From assembly GCA_026182355.1 (NCBI GenBank), contig JAPFBL010001929.1, forward strand, positions 2,100,001 to 2,164,000: 64,000 nucleotides of DNA. Direction: 5' to 3'. Positions 47,982 through 59,639 of this stretch are shown one piece after another. This DNA is from Hermatobates lingyangjiaoensis. Its lineage: Eukaryota > Arthropoda > Insecta > Hemiptera > Hermatobatidae. A program made the translations under genes and the position numbers. The notes beneath the pieces were generated by a model, which was not told where the DNA came from, did no database searches, and saw only the letters and a program-made list of their open reading frames with translations. Positions within the stretch are counted from its first letter, which is position 1. Each line of letters opens with the position of its first letter.

Positions 47982-48892
47982 AACCTGCTATAGAAAGAAA
48001 AATTGACTATTATATTTGGGCATAGGATTACTCTAGTTAAGAAATATTATAGGTATGTTATGCTACGACAGGGTGCTGTAAAAGTATGATTTACCGTTTA
48101 TTCTTATAAAAAAAACACTAATTTTATGGTAGAAATAATGAATTCTATCATCTGTATATTGTATAAATGTTCCTTTAACAACTAGTGCTTCATGAGACAG
48201 AAATGATACTCGTATATGCATTTATCATTTATTTCATAACACTGTATAGACCATACTAGAAGCACATCCTGACTGTGTCACAATAAAAATAAATAGTAAA
48301 AATTAAAAAAAAAAATGTTTTGTTTAAATACTGATACACGTACTTTATCATTTCGTATATAAAATTAATTTCAAGTGAATCGGACTTTGTTTGAATTTAA
48401 GTGTTAAGTAAAAACGAATACGATTCATTCTAATGGATAAAAAACCTGTCTATGGATTAGGGAAAGAAAATTTCTACGATTACAAATCATTCCGTAATGA
48501 GGTGGATATTTTAGCATAACTTCCTACCCCTTGAACAGATCTGACGATGAAAGCCTGAAAATGTGAATGTTGGAAACAATTACTTTAAGTGAACACAGTT
48601 TAGAACAAGGGTTCACAATGGGGGTGAATTTTATGTTTTCAGGGGGTGAATAGTGACGACAGTAAGTATACAGATTGAGGAAAGCTATTATAGGTTTTGA
48701 CCTCTTAACAAATTTGATTGAATTAATATTTTATATATCCATCAATAATTGTAATTTGTAAAATTTCTTTTATAAACATAATCCATGTAATGTTGTAAAA
48801 GTGTTTATTCTAACTTGGAAAGAAGATGGTTTGGGGAATTGCATTGAGAGAAATGGAGAGAGGGGTGAACGGTCAAAGCAACTTGAGAAACC

Positions 48893-49103
48893 CTGGTTTA
48901 GAAGAAGGGGAAGAACATGGAAAACTCCATCTAAAAGATTTTATTCAATATCTACGCGTTTCGAACTCTTTGTGTTCATCCTCAGGTTAAATCTGCCTCA
49001 GTGAGGTGATGTAACACTAAGGATAAACACGAAGTATGCTAATCGTGTCGATGTTAGTTAAAATCTTTTATGTAGAAACTTAGTATTTCTACCCCTTATT
49101 CTA
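48893..49103. mobile_element. Foldback related to family J
   Basis: ccatctaaaagattttattc on the left pairs with gttaaaatcttttatgtaga on the right. On minus, 48985-48958 reads CUGAGGA-U-GAAC..GUUC-GAAAC. The right-hand copy of the core is decayed. Confidence 0.7.
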
Positions 49104-49534
49104 ATGATGAGTAAATACCACACAAAAAATGATTGCATAGATCCTGATTTAACCTACAGTTGTTAATTTCACAAATAGAATCAAGTGCAAGATACTTAGA
49201 TCTTTAACTTGGAAGACATATTCATACAAATCTTGCTGGATATGTTCACATGCAGAAGAAACATGTAAAAAGAAAAGGGCAAAAGCCAATTTTCACTTTT
49301 ACAATTTTTATTTAAGATATCAAAAAATTATTTGAAGTAACAAACAAAAATGTTTCCAACAAAAGCTGTTCATATATGAAGAAATGAATGATCACAATAT
49401 GAATTCACAATATGAAAAAGGAAAACAAGAAAATGAGAAAATGGAAAAACAAATTTTTATGTGAAATAATTTAATATATTAAGACATGTATACAATTCAA
49501 TGTCTTCTTATCTAGACCGCATATATTCGCATAT

Positions 49535-49665
49535 ATGCGAGTCAGTTGGGTTTTTGACTCTGACGAAGGCCGCTTGTTACGGTTGAAAGATCTTAGTCTT
49601 GTTTTCCCATTTCATAGTGTGGTTTGATCATTGATTGTTATTTCACGTGTTTAAGTGAAAGCTTT
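49535..49665. mobile_element. Family A foldback, right arm only
   Basis: gtcagttgggtttttgactc, tgacgaaggccgcttgttac and gattgttatttcacgtgttt, then a TA run at 49667-49686. Confidence 0.8.
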
Positions 49666-51315
49666 ATATATATATATATTATATATGATCTATCTTTCAA
49701 GATGTTTTCACCTATGCTTGACTAGACAAATTTACAAGAACATGAGACCTCTTCCAATCAAATTGGATGTCATTTCGTTATTTACTTACCGCTAATGGAG
49801 ATAGAGACAGCTACTTTATTTTATATTCATAGATGTTATATACTACATCAGTGTCTGTCTCATGGTATAAAATATGACATTGTAGTTATCTGCTTAGTTA
49901 CATTCCTTTAATAAACTCCAAAAGTTATTGATTTGTAAAGGAAAAACTCTTTTATGCAATGAATATTCTTACATGAAGGTACATCATGGGTACTAAGAAA
50001 TTAGAATACATAGTATATCACTATTTAGTAAAATTCGTAATCGGTATTTTCAGAAGTCATGAAGTTTCATTGGGATTATCATGAAGTAACTTATTACTTT
50101 TCTGTGATAATAATACACAGTAAAATATACATATAGTGTATGTATATTGGCATACCCTACATGTATGAATAGTGAACCGTTTCAGTTTGTCGCGGAAACT
50201 GTAATGGTTTCATTAGCTAGAATTAATAAACAGTGACAATAGATGGACTATATGAGCGTATATCTATTATAAAATGTAAGAAATAAATCACTTTAAAATA
50301 CACAAAATCATCGGAGTGAATTATTTATTAAAATATAAATGGACGACGTTAATTAAGTTTAGTTCTTCAAGTGAGATATTATGTCAGAAAACACTGCCAA
50401 CACTTTAATTGAGAGGATTTTTCTTTTAATGATTTAAACCCGTCTCAGTCGCTCTTGTTTTTGAAATTAATTTCACTCACTGATTGGATTCTCCTCTGAA
50501 ATAGAACGCCCTATATTTAACTTTTTTTTTTGCACACTACCTTTTTGTACTATCCATTCTATTGACAACAAACTGTCAATAGATGAGGAAGTAGAAGCAC
50601 TACTTTTTACTTTGTTCATATTTACGCTCATATTAATCATAGAATGGGCTAAAAAACCTTTGCACCTTGAAAAGTACAAAGTTGAAAATCCCCAAAGCAC
50701 AGGGTTTTTTTCAACTTTTGATTTTTTCAAAAAACAAAACAAAAAAAAATTGAAATTACTACACTAGACTTTACATAAGAAAACTTATTATCGAACCAAC
50801 AAGTAATTAATATGTAATTGATTGTATACTATGACAAATAGTGCTACATTTTTTATATCAATATAGATCCTCCAACGGAGCATCGGCAATAATTTGAGAC
50901 ATTCAATGAAGTTTAGAGCAAAGATTACTCACAAGCACGTTAACTGTTCCACAAATTAATGTCAGGATAGTTGAAATAAATTAATTCGTTTTGAAATCAA
51001 ATTATCCCATGTTTGATAAAATTTTGTTGAAGTGGAATAAATTTGGTGTTTTCTCAGAAAAATTTACATTTTCTTTTTTTAATAAAATTAAAAAGAGGAA
51101 ATGGGACTAGGCATAGGTGAAAGATTTTCTACTTTAATGCTTGTATTTTTACAAAAACATAAGAATCATAACTTGCACATTAATTTCACTAATAATTGTA
51201 ATATTTCTCAGTTGAAGCTGTTGTAAAGTTTTTTTTTAGTTTATAAAAATTTTAAATAAACGATTTTTCGGTATAACATTTAAACGGAGGAATGGTGGGG
51301 GAGAGTATGAGTTAC

Positions 51316-51540
51316 CTGGGGTTGAGAGCCTGTGTATGAAGAGAGGTCGAGGGAAGTGGGCTTGCTCGGGAGTCGGCGCCCCCCCGCCTGGCGAAGGAAA
51401 TCGGAGAGTGACGTGGCGGAGGTAGTCGATGGGAGGCACATGGTAGAAGAGAGCCTCCTCGGCGCGAGCGAGTGACACGGCCACTTCCTCCGGGAAGTGC
51501 AGCACTCGCTCCAGCTCCTCCACCTCTCCCCCCGCCACAT
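51316..51540 (-). CDS. PLCE1: PLC epsilon exon: start of the CDC25/RasGEF domain
   Basis: This is a 225-bp exon. The acceptor is a pyrimidine-rich ctctctttttccag just above 51540, and the donor is CAG|GTAACT at 51315. It starts and ends in phase 1. The translation contains LHFPEEVAVSLARAEEALF followed by YHVPPIDYLRHVT. This fits the first helices of a CDC25-type RasGEF domain, where a hydrophobic-acidic helix and a paired 'LF..vPP' motif precede the catalytic core. The exon is far richer in G+C than its surroundings. The last 30 residues (Pro/Gly-rich, then FIHRLSTP) are unlike any segment I know, and an earlier donor is possible. Immediately 5' (higher coordinates) lie decayed tandem copies of this exon's 5' half. 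The end phase does not join the 23876 exon, so an intermediate exon is needed. Confidence 0.75.
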
Positions 51541-51545
51541 CTGGA

Positions 51546-52580
51546 AAAAGAGAGAAAAATGGAGGATAACGTCGTTATGGAGGTAATCGATGGGAGGCAC
51601 ATCGTAAAAGAGAGCCTCCTCGGCCCGGAGCACGGCCACTTCCTCCGGGAAGTGCAGCACTCGCACCAGCTCCTCCACCTTCCCCCCCCCCCCCCCCCCC
51701 AATTTACAAAAAGAGAAAAAGTGAACAACTTGACGTTTAGATGGGGGACGCATGGTAAAATAGCCTCTTTGGTGCGATCCAGTGACACGGCCACTTCCTT
51801 AAAGGAAGTGCAGCACTAGATGCAGATCCTCAATCTATTTCTTCTCAACATCTGGAAATATAGTGAAAAATGGATAACGTTGACGTTGTGGAGATGGTCG
51901 ATGCGAGACGCGTGGTAAAGGAGATCCTTCTCAGCACGAGTGAGTGACACAGCCACTTACTCCGGAAAACCACTTACTCGTTCCGGCTTCCACCCTCCTC
52001 CCCAAATCCACATCTGGAAAAACAGAGAAAAATGGAGAACGTCGAAGTTGTGGAGTTAGTCAATGGAAGACAACCACATGGTACAATAGAACTCCTCGGT
52101 GACTTTCACCCAGTCACTTCTAAAGAGAAAACGTATGTCAAGTTAGAACTTACGACCTCCGCAAGTGTTTCACTGCAACAAAACCAACGACCATCCGTCA
52201 TAAAGAGATATATATAAGTAGAAACTTTTTCCTAAGAAGCTCTCAAACTTCAGGTTAAACGAGAATACCGGCGCAAAAAAGCTTCCTTGATTCAAGCCAG
52301 AAACCAGACCACTATTATCAGGAACAACTATTGCATCCTCCTTTATCCAGAACTGTAAAAGAAATAATGAAATTGATGACAACATTGTGAATGCGATTGA
52401 CACTGCCAAGCAGAAGGTAGTAAGGGAAAGTACCTTCCTCCCTTACTACCATATCTGTCAAAGAGATAGTGAAATCAAGAGTCATATAGTGGCGGTAGTT
52501 GATAAGAGGTGCACCCTGGCTTTTCAGAGTTAATCAGTACGTAGGCATCCCCACGAAGTGCAGCACTCTCTGTAAAACAA
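51546..52580 (-). pseudogene. Tandem, progressively decayed copies of the RasGEF exon's 5' half
   Basis: The string around 'ccacttcctccgggaagtg' recurs at 51481 (the exon itself), 51636, 51791, 51953 and about 52114, with weaker echoes near 52396 and 52550. The spacings are 155, 155, 162 and 161 bp, then less regular. Each unit carries the exon's first about 120 bp plus the flanking ctggaaaaa.agagaaaaatgg (the complement of the splice acceptor). The second unit still reads VLHFPEEVAVLRAEEALFY with a 6-bp in-frame deletion, but its acceptor AG has become AA beside a long G/C homopolymer. The third and later units have frameshifts or stops. I infer a local tandem duplication with decay increasing away from the exon. 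Confidence 0.85.
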
Positions 52581-53369
52581 AGTCACATGGCAAATAAATT
52601 GTGGAAAAAGCAGCAGCAGTTCGATAGAACACACGGTCTAAAATTCCGCAAGATTTAATGGGCCATGTAGAGCTATTGATTACTAAACTTTCATTCAATT
52701 TATTAAGTCTAATGTTAAAAAATATATAAATTCCGACTAAAGGGTTTACAGGAGACATACAGAAGTTTAGCGATATTGGAAATGGCCCCAGGTCAAGAGC
52801 ATTCGCAGGCCTAAAAGGACTGATTTGACATTTGACGTCCGGAAACGATGTTACGCTGAGGGAGTGTCTTCCCAGTCCTACTGAACAAAAAGTAACCACC
52901 CTTAGATTATTAATAATAAAAGTTCCTAGATCTCAAACTTAGGTTAAACGACCATAGATGAAAATTCTACGTGATCTTAACATGAAAGTCTTAGCAATTT
53001 TTATTCTTAATAGTTGACCTAATTTATTCCATGATTTTTGTAAATTTTTTTTATAAAAAAATATTTTCCATCAAACCCGGCTGTTCTTTTAATTAACTTA
53101 TTAAAATTTTGGCAATTTTTATTTTAAAAGTGTACAATTTTAAATATGTTCCATATATGGCAAGTGTTTTTTGTATAAAACATTATTAATAAAGTTTTCT
53201 TTTCAAATTGGTAACTTTGCCTATAAGAAGGTTTAGTAAATCCAAATGTGGCAATGGCTTTAATTAACTGAAGAACCAACGGTATATAAAATTTTAATTT
53301 TCTACTCCAACAACTTTTATCATTATATAGTATATTTTCTAAACTGAGAAAAAATATACAAAATGTGAA

Positions 53370-53500
53370 ATGGAAAAAACTAAGTCCTCAACCGTAACAA
53401 CGGTTTTCTATAAAAAACCCACTGATTTGTGTTTTTGAGCTGAAAAAACCGCAGTTACGTAAGGTTTATTTTTTCTCATTCAATTGTGGTTTGATATTGA
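53370..53500. mobile_element. Foldback family A, degraded palindrome
   Basis: aaactaagtcctcaaccgta and ttctcattcaattgtggttt, with short deletions throughout. Confidence 0.6.
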
Positions 53501-54392
53501 AATATAAATATTAATATTTATAATATAATTAAATACGAGAACCAGAAAAGAAAACTCCGAATTTCGATAATTTGGTCTTACTTGCCTTTCAATAGAAAGA
53601 AAAAATAAAAGGAAAAGAATAAGAACGGAATAAATGGTCCACTGCAATTATTATAATTATTATTAATGATTATTTAAATATATATATAATTATTAATATA
53701 TAATGCAATTGATAAATAAATAAGTGTTAAATTCAAATTTGGTAATGACAGCGATAAGCAGATTAGACATCCTATTTACTGAAAGTAAGGGTCGAGGTAT
53801 TCATGCTGCTGACGTCATCTCCAAAAGCTCTGGCCTAAAGAGTTACTTCAATATCTATTTCCACCTTCACGTGTTCCTTCTGACATAGAACTCAGTTTTA
53901 GGATTTTCGCTGAAGTCTAAATATAAACTTCAGTTATTATTAGCCTCTTATTATTATAACGCTAAAACTATTAGTGTTCTTTGTGTACCTCATTCCAGTG
54001 TATCTTTATCTATTTGTTTCTAAATTTACTCACTTATTTATTATTAACTATTTTTGTTTCATAGATAACCTACTTATATATCTGACTATATAAAGGGATA
54101 TCATAAGAAGATTAAAATTGAAGTATAAAATACACTTATGAAAACTAACAATCAAACAACATAAAATTTCTACGAAAGATTACTTGTTTATTTACAATAT
54201 GGGTATAAAGCACAAAGGGAAGCAGAACATTCCGTTTGTGCTATTACACAAAGTGGCTTTTTTTAGTATTTTTAATGAACATATATTTGATATCTAATTT
54301 ATTTTTTCTTGAGAAGAACATAATAGTTGGTTATAGTAGAGTTTATATCCAAATGTTTCTTCTAACACATCTTTCAATAATTTAGAGACTAT

Positions 54393-54735
54393 AGTGAGTA
54401 AATTCAGTATTCATAAATTCATAACCATTCAGCAGTCAAAAATTCAAAGCTCTTAAACATTCATAAATTCAAAGACACTGAGAATTCATAAATTCAAAGG
54501 CATTTAGCAGTCATAAATTCAAAGATATTCAGCAGTCATAAATTCAAAGACATCGAGCATTCATAAATTCAAAGACATTCAGCATTTATACTCGTAAATT
54601 CAAAGGCATTCAGCAGTCATAAATTCAAAGATATTCAGCAGTCATAAATTCAAAGACATCGAGCATTCATAAATTCAAAGACATTCAGCATTCATAAATT
54701 CAAAGAATTTCAGCATTCATAAATTCAAAGGCATA
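54393..54735. repeat. 22-23 bp tandem array
   Basis: About 14 units of cataaattcaaagacattcagca/gt. A stretch of several units (from about 54510 and from about 54620) is itself duplicated. Confidence 0.9.
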
Positions 54736-55586
54736 CCATTAAGCAGTTCTCTTCTTATAACAACTGAATCACCTATATATCTTACCACATACAAACCATG
54801 ATTTTTAAAAGTCCATTTTTGACTAATCAAAATAGTTTAAATTTTCTCGCAATAAAGTCCATATTTCTTTTAAAAAAACACCATTTTAAGTTGGTAATTA
54901 TGTGTTTTATTTGCAAACATTATATTTTGTTTAAAAGAAATTAAAAAAAATAAAGCGTATATTTTTAATATGGGGAGAAAATGATGAAATGCAGACTTGG
55001 TAACACGTTAAAGTCTATATAAAGCTTTTGTTTGGATGTAATAAAGGTGATTGTGTAATACTGTGGTTGTGTTTGTGTGTTTGCATGACAGATATTTCAA
55101 TAGGGCGTGTCGACTCAAGTGCAGACATGCTCTGTTCTGCTTCCCTAGATGAGAAAACTTCTTATATAACTTAATAACAACTTGTAATAATTCTACAAGT
55201 TCATCCCCAGTGATAAAGCATTGTTTTCATTCAGTTACACTCAAATTACATTGATTGATATTTAAATGATTACTATAATTCAAGTAAACAAAGTAAGTTG
55301 TATTTTGTTTTTTGCAAAATGTGTTAGTTTTACAGTAGAAGTAATGTATAAAATTAAATTTTTGACCCATTTATAATTATTGATTAAACCAATGGCGCAA
55401 CAGGTGCTAAGTGCTTCGTGCACCAGTACCAGACGGCTTACAAAGACATGTTTTCATTCACCAGAATGAAACCAGCCAAAATCATTCAAATGAAAAACTG
55501 TTTTCAGTTATTCAAAAAAACTGTTAAGAAAAAGCTGTTTATTCTTCAAGATTTTTTTATAATAAAATATATTTTTTTATAATAAA

Positions 55587-56506
55587 CTAGCAAACGTACC
55601 CGTCTTTGACGGAATCAAAAATACTTGGTATTCCAAAATACCATTAGAAATTATAAAATAGTAGAAAATACCATTATCAGTACGGTGTTAAGCAAATGCC
55701 TCTGTATACACCACATTAGCTGTCAGTCCTTCAGGTTCATGGAAGAACAAACAGTTGGAACCTCTGACTCTTGAGCAAGTAAACTACAGTTGACTATGTG
55801 AGAAAAACTTGGTCTCGTTAACTTGAATTCCTGCGTTAGATAAAGTTTCCCTTTGCGACTTAGTTAACGTCATTGCGAAATAGATTCTGACGGGACCTTG
55901 CAATCGTTTCAACGGAAACAGATAGTGGCTCGGAATCAATGGTATGGGTGGTATACACACAGAATATCCATTCCAAACCCAGTCATGATGTCCGCCTCTG
56001 TTGCATATCTGTGCAGAGAACAAACTCAGAGTCGTGCCCCGTTTCAATGTTTTGGGGCACTCACGTTTCGTAACATGAAATTCGTTACTGCTACTAAACT
56101 GCAGCATTATTGGTGCTCCTACTTTAAGTTTTTACTCATGAGCAGTGTCAAGTTTTTACAAATCTAGTGTCAAAGTTTCAGCTCGCCATGTCTTATGGTG
56201 GCTGAGTTTACTTGTGACAAACGTTTTTGCTTTAAACGTCCATAACTTCACTTCTACGTTGAATTTCCAATCAATTCAGAGCCTATATTTTACGTTAGAC
56301 TAACAAAATCTACTGTGAAAGTTTCAGCTTGATATGTGTTATGGTGGCTGAGTTTACTTGTGACAAAATTTTGCGGACAAACCGACAAACCAACAGAAAT
56401 TTTTTAAGGGTGGATTCGGTTTCTCCAATGTATGAACCGTAAAGGAAACTGAAATGAGTCAGTTCTAAGTAATGTCAAGACAAAATCATTCTTTTATTTA
56501 TATAGA
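55587..56506 (-). mobile_element. Helitron, 920 bp, internally deleted, with termini
   Basis: Read on minus. The 5' end TCTATATAAATAAAAG follows an A (56507). The 3' end is CTAG (55590-55587) followed by T. A perfect hairpin CCGTC-AAA-GACGG (55612-55600) sits 9 nt before CTAG. These are the classic Helitron hallmarks: insertion between A and T, 5' TC, 3' CTRR, and a subterminal hairpin. A decayed helicase fragment is inside. Confidence 0.88.
55784..56107 (-). pseudogene. Helitron Rep/Helicase, C-terminal helicase remnant
   Basis: An open frame of 107 codons. The recognisable part is IPPIPLIPSHYLFPLKRLQ, then GPVRIYFAMTLTKSQRETL, then SHSQL. This matches the end of the Pif1-like helicase domain of Helitron proteins (motif P-V-R-x-x-F-A-M-T-x-x-K-S-Q-x-x-T-L). 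The family Gly in K-S-Q-G-x-T-L is Arg here, and the rest of the protein, including the Rep domain, is gone. The first about 45 residues are not recognisable. Not functional. It lies inside the element 55587-56506. Confidence 0.8.
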
Positions 56507-57680
56507 TTTCATCTCTTCAGAAGGTGTTTTAATATACAAAGCTGCATTACGCAGTCACTTCTATTTTATAGCTGCTTAAATAATTGTTTTTACATCATTA
56601 ACGAATTATACCAGTATCATCTCTCTTTACTAATATATGCTTCTCTATAAGTAAGGTATAGTGATCGTAAAGTATAGACCACATTAACTATGTAAGAGAT
56701 TCACTGGCTATTGGAACAAAAGTCTTGTTCTCCTGTAAGAGATTATTTCGTGCTTGAAATCTACAATTTGGCTTTTTAAAAATGTTATTACTGCTGTAAT
56801 TATAGTAATGCTATTATATGCATCAGTGGCGTGATATACAAAAGTAAGCATATAATATTCGTACGTGGATCAATCAATATCTGTACTATCACCAGGAATG
56901 AAAGACTAATAAACCTCTCCCATTTAGACATTTATATTATAGCTAAATGGGACGTTATGTATTATATACCCAAGAAGTTTGATATTAACTTTCATTATAG
57001 TAAAGTTGAGTACAGGCCACACCAGATTTTTTAATTTTTATTGACTGAAATAATATGTAAATTGGTGTACCAGCTAACGTATACGTACTATGTCATCTCT
57101 TTTTTCTAATTTCTTATCTGTCATTAAATGACATTGTTATTAATTTACTTATTAATCACAAATATAGCGCTATACTACCTCACTCTGCAAGAAAACACAA
57201 AAATGAAAAGCCTTAAACATAAAAAAAGGTTGAAGAGAACCCAATGTGCTGCTATATATTTAAGGAGAGAGGGAGTGAGAGAAGAAGCATAGGGACAGGA
57301 ATAGAGGGAGAGGGAATGGGAGAAAAGAAGATGGAGAAAGAGCTCATTTATTACCTCTGCACTATGAACAATAATGTTGACATTACGAAAAAAAACGCAA
57401 ATTAGTCTTACTATTTACTTAGGCAAAAATATCACTCTATAATAAAAAGGCGAGAAAGTCCGTGATCTCAGAGTAAGCCACCCATATAAAAGCTGGCTTT
57501 TAGACCTAAGTATTTAAAAAAAAAACTAAAGAGTGAGAGAGAAAGAGGGGGGGAGTGATAAAAGCATTCAGTGAGCGGAAACAATGCAATTCGAAAGGTT
57601 ACCAAGAGGAAACTAATATTTCATACGTGAACCGGTTTGGAAGGTCTTAAAAGATTTACATACAGTATATATACACCAAG

Positions 57681-57965
57681 TCTATAAAAATAAAAGAAAG
57701 GTTTTGTCTGTACATTGCATAAAACTGACTCATTCTAAGTTATCTTTACGTTATATACATTAGAGGAACCGAATCCACACTTAGACAAATTTTCTGTCTC
57801 TTTGTTTGTTCAAAAGTGTTGTCACAAGCGAAGTCAGCCACCATAAATTTTAACAAACTGAAGCTTTGGCAGTAGATTTGTGTATGTCTAATTTAAAAGC
57901 TAACATTTGAATCGATTGGAAATTTAACGTAGAAGGGAAGTTATGGACTTCTAACATGTGTTTGA
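57681..57965 (+). mobile_element. Helitron 5' end, fragment
   Basis: Starts TCTATAAAAATAAAAG and shares aactgactcattctaagtta and gtagatttgtgtatgtctaa with the other copies. A short inverted piece of the same 5' region follows at about 58065-58110. Confidence 0.65.
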
Positions 57966-58184
57966 ATAGCTATACAGGTATATCAACTAATACCTACTTG
58001 CTACAGTATCAGGCACCTAAAAATATCTGTATACTTTTAAAATAAATACATTTTATTTTTTTTCTCTAATGTATAAAACATAAAGATAACATGAAGTGAG
58101 TCAGTTCTAAGCTTTTAGGGTTTATATTTGATAACGATTTAGAATGCTATATTCTTCAACAAAAAAATAATAAATGAAGTCGTA

Positions 58185-58520
58185 ATAAGGTAGCCCAGTC
58201 GCAACGTGCTCATCTTAGGACTGGTAGATCCGAGGTTCAATACCCTCTCTCGCTCTTGATTAATTTACTAGAGAGGGGAAAAATTCTGAGCGTCGCCGTG
58301 CAACGGAGAGGACGTTAAGCCATCTTTCCTGACCATGTACGATGTCAGGTACTCATTAAAGCTCCCTACTATAAATATACTTAAGTTAGGCGACATTAGG
58401 ACTCCCAATGTATAATGGTCATTGTGTGGTATCACAAAGGGTGAACCTGTGGTCTATTTGTGGTTGTTTAATGAGACTAGCTAACCTAGCTAACTAACTA
58501 GGTATAACTAGCTAACCTAG
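58185..58520 (+). repeat. tRNA-derived SINE copy (tail type 1)
   Basis: aggtagcccagtcgcaacgt, gatccgaggttcaatacc (B box), ggagaggacgttaagccatc, gatgtcaggtactcattaaa and cattgtgtggtatcacaaag. Full length; the end has a local 'agctaacctag' duplication. Confidence 0.85.
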
Positions 58521-59639
58521 CAGTGCTCAGTTATGGTGGCTAACATATAAGGCGGAATTCATAGATGTTGGTATTAAAATTACTTCACAGGTGTAATACT
58601 ACGGGTACGTTAAAAAATAACAACAAAGGAATTTCGTTTCTTTTCTATTCCTGAGATAGTACATTTGTTTTCTTCATCATCATTTAATCAAACAACAGAA
58701 GTGGACACAACAAATCAGAGTTTATTACGAATCATTTAGTCAATTAATATACTTGAATCTTTCATTACTCTGTTTTAATAGTTATGAGTGTTATTTAAGT
58801 GTTAAAAGTGTAATGTTTCAGCATTGCAACGGCTAGGCAGTAGACCTGGACTGAAGCGAAATGACTTTAAGATTTCACAGATGTAACTTATATTAATTAA
58901 TGTATTTATCGAGTAATTATTAAAGTTTTTATCATTAATAAGTAACAGAATTCATTAGGCTTTTTTGAAATAATTAAATAACGTACAGACAGTACTTATT
59001 TAAAGCTACACTGAATTACAACTAAATTATTATTAATAAATTTAAAATAAAAGTTTACCAAATAGTTATAATTTTTATTGGAATTGGTCGGTTTTTTGTT
59101 TCATTTAACCGAATTAAGGATTACGTAACATTTCACATCTCTTAGGAATGTCTTTTACTATGCTCATAAAAATAACATTTTCACCATTGAAGTGATTATT
59201 CAAAATAAACCTATACGTAAGGTTAACTTATAAACACATAATGCCCTTTATATCTTATCTCGAACACTGTACCGAGGATTTATGCATTTATAACTCACTT
59301 TGTGTTTACCTTTGTGAAAATAACAACCTTTATATATCAAAGGTATTCAATATTGTTATTGTTAAAGGGCGTATTTATATCTTTTTTTTCTTTTCTTGGA
59401 GCATGAGAATAGAAGCATTGAAAAATTTATGAATACAATTATTTTTACTTTAATAAAATGTTAGTATCGTTGCTCGTAAATTTCCTTTAATACTAAACTG
59501 ATTTTGGAACGTTTCCAGCATAAAGGAATTATAAATGATGAGTTTAGATAATAATGATTTATTTAATAATTTCACTTGTACTAACAACCTTACAGTATTA
59601 TTAGAAAAATATATTGTCTTACATCGTATGTTATTATAA

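Larger units (their letters stand above)
23877..51315 (-). other. Very large PLCE1 intronic interval, 27.4 kb, with at least one unfound exon
   Basis: The upstream exon ends in phase 1 and the downstream exon starts in phase 0, and the RasGEF domain needs a few dozen more residues here. At least one short exon must therefore lie inside. I scanned for a segment ending like 'RFNE' before VSSWVTH and found none convincing. The interval is otherwise mobile DNA: SINEs, foldbacks, two LINE derivatives, a nested transposon, the 1.24-kb palindrome, and long TA runs. About 29.6-30.3, 31.1-31.6, 37.5-39.4 and 49.7-51.2 kb hold no recognisable feature. Confidence 0.7.
5301..51540 (-). other. PLCE1: Phospholipase C epsilon gene, partial (six exons recognised)
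   Basis: Gene-level entry. Five minus-strand exons (23876-23731, 19220-18977, 15815-15643, 15558-15402, 5481-5301) have GT-AG borders and compatible phases (0-2, 2-0, 0-2, 2-0, 0-1). Together they give 901 nt of continuous open frame. The exon at 51540-51316 supplies the N-terminal part of the same RasGEF domain. Known for the family: PLC epsilon couples Ras/Rap GTPases to PIP2 hydrolysis, with an N-terminal CDC25-type GEF domain, a PH-like region, EF-hands, X/Y barrel, C2 and two RA domains. Only the GEF and the start of the PH-like region are in this window. The gene continues past both ends. One or more short exons between 23.9 and 51.3 kb were not found. Identity rests on recognising the conserved protein segments; no search was run. 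Confidence 0.88.

Noticed and set aside
50473..50742. An 89-codon minus-strand frame ending in SISEENPISE and a stop.
   Set aside because: Low-complexity Ser/Lys sequence with no domain that I recognise. It could be a transposase relic but I cannot support it.
52534..52899. A 121-codon minus-strand frame at 52.5-52.9 kb.
   Set aside because: Part overlaps the decayed exon copies and the rest has no recognisable domain. The plus strand shows equally good short frames.
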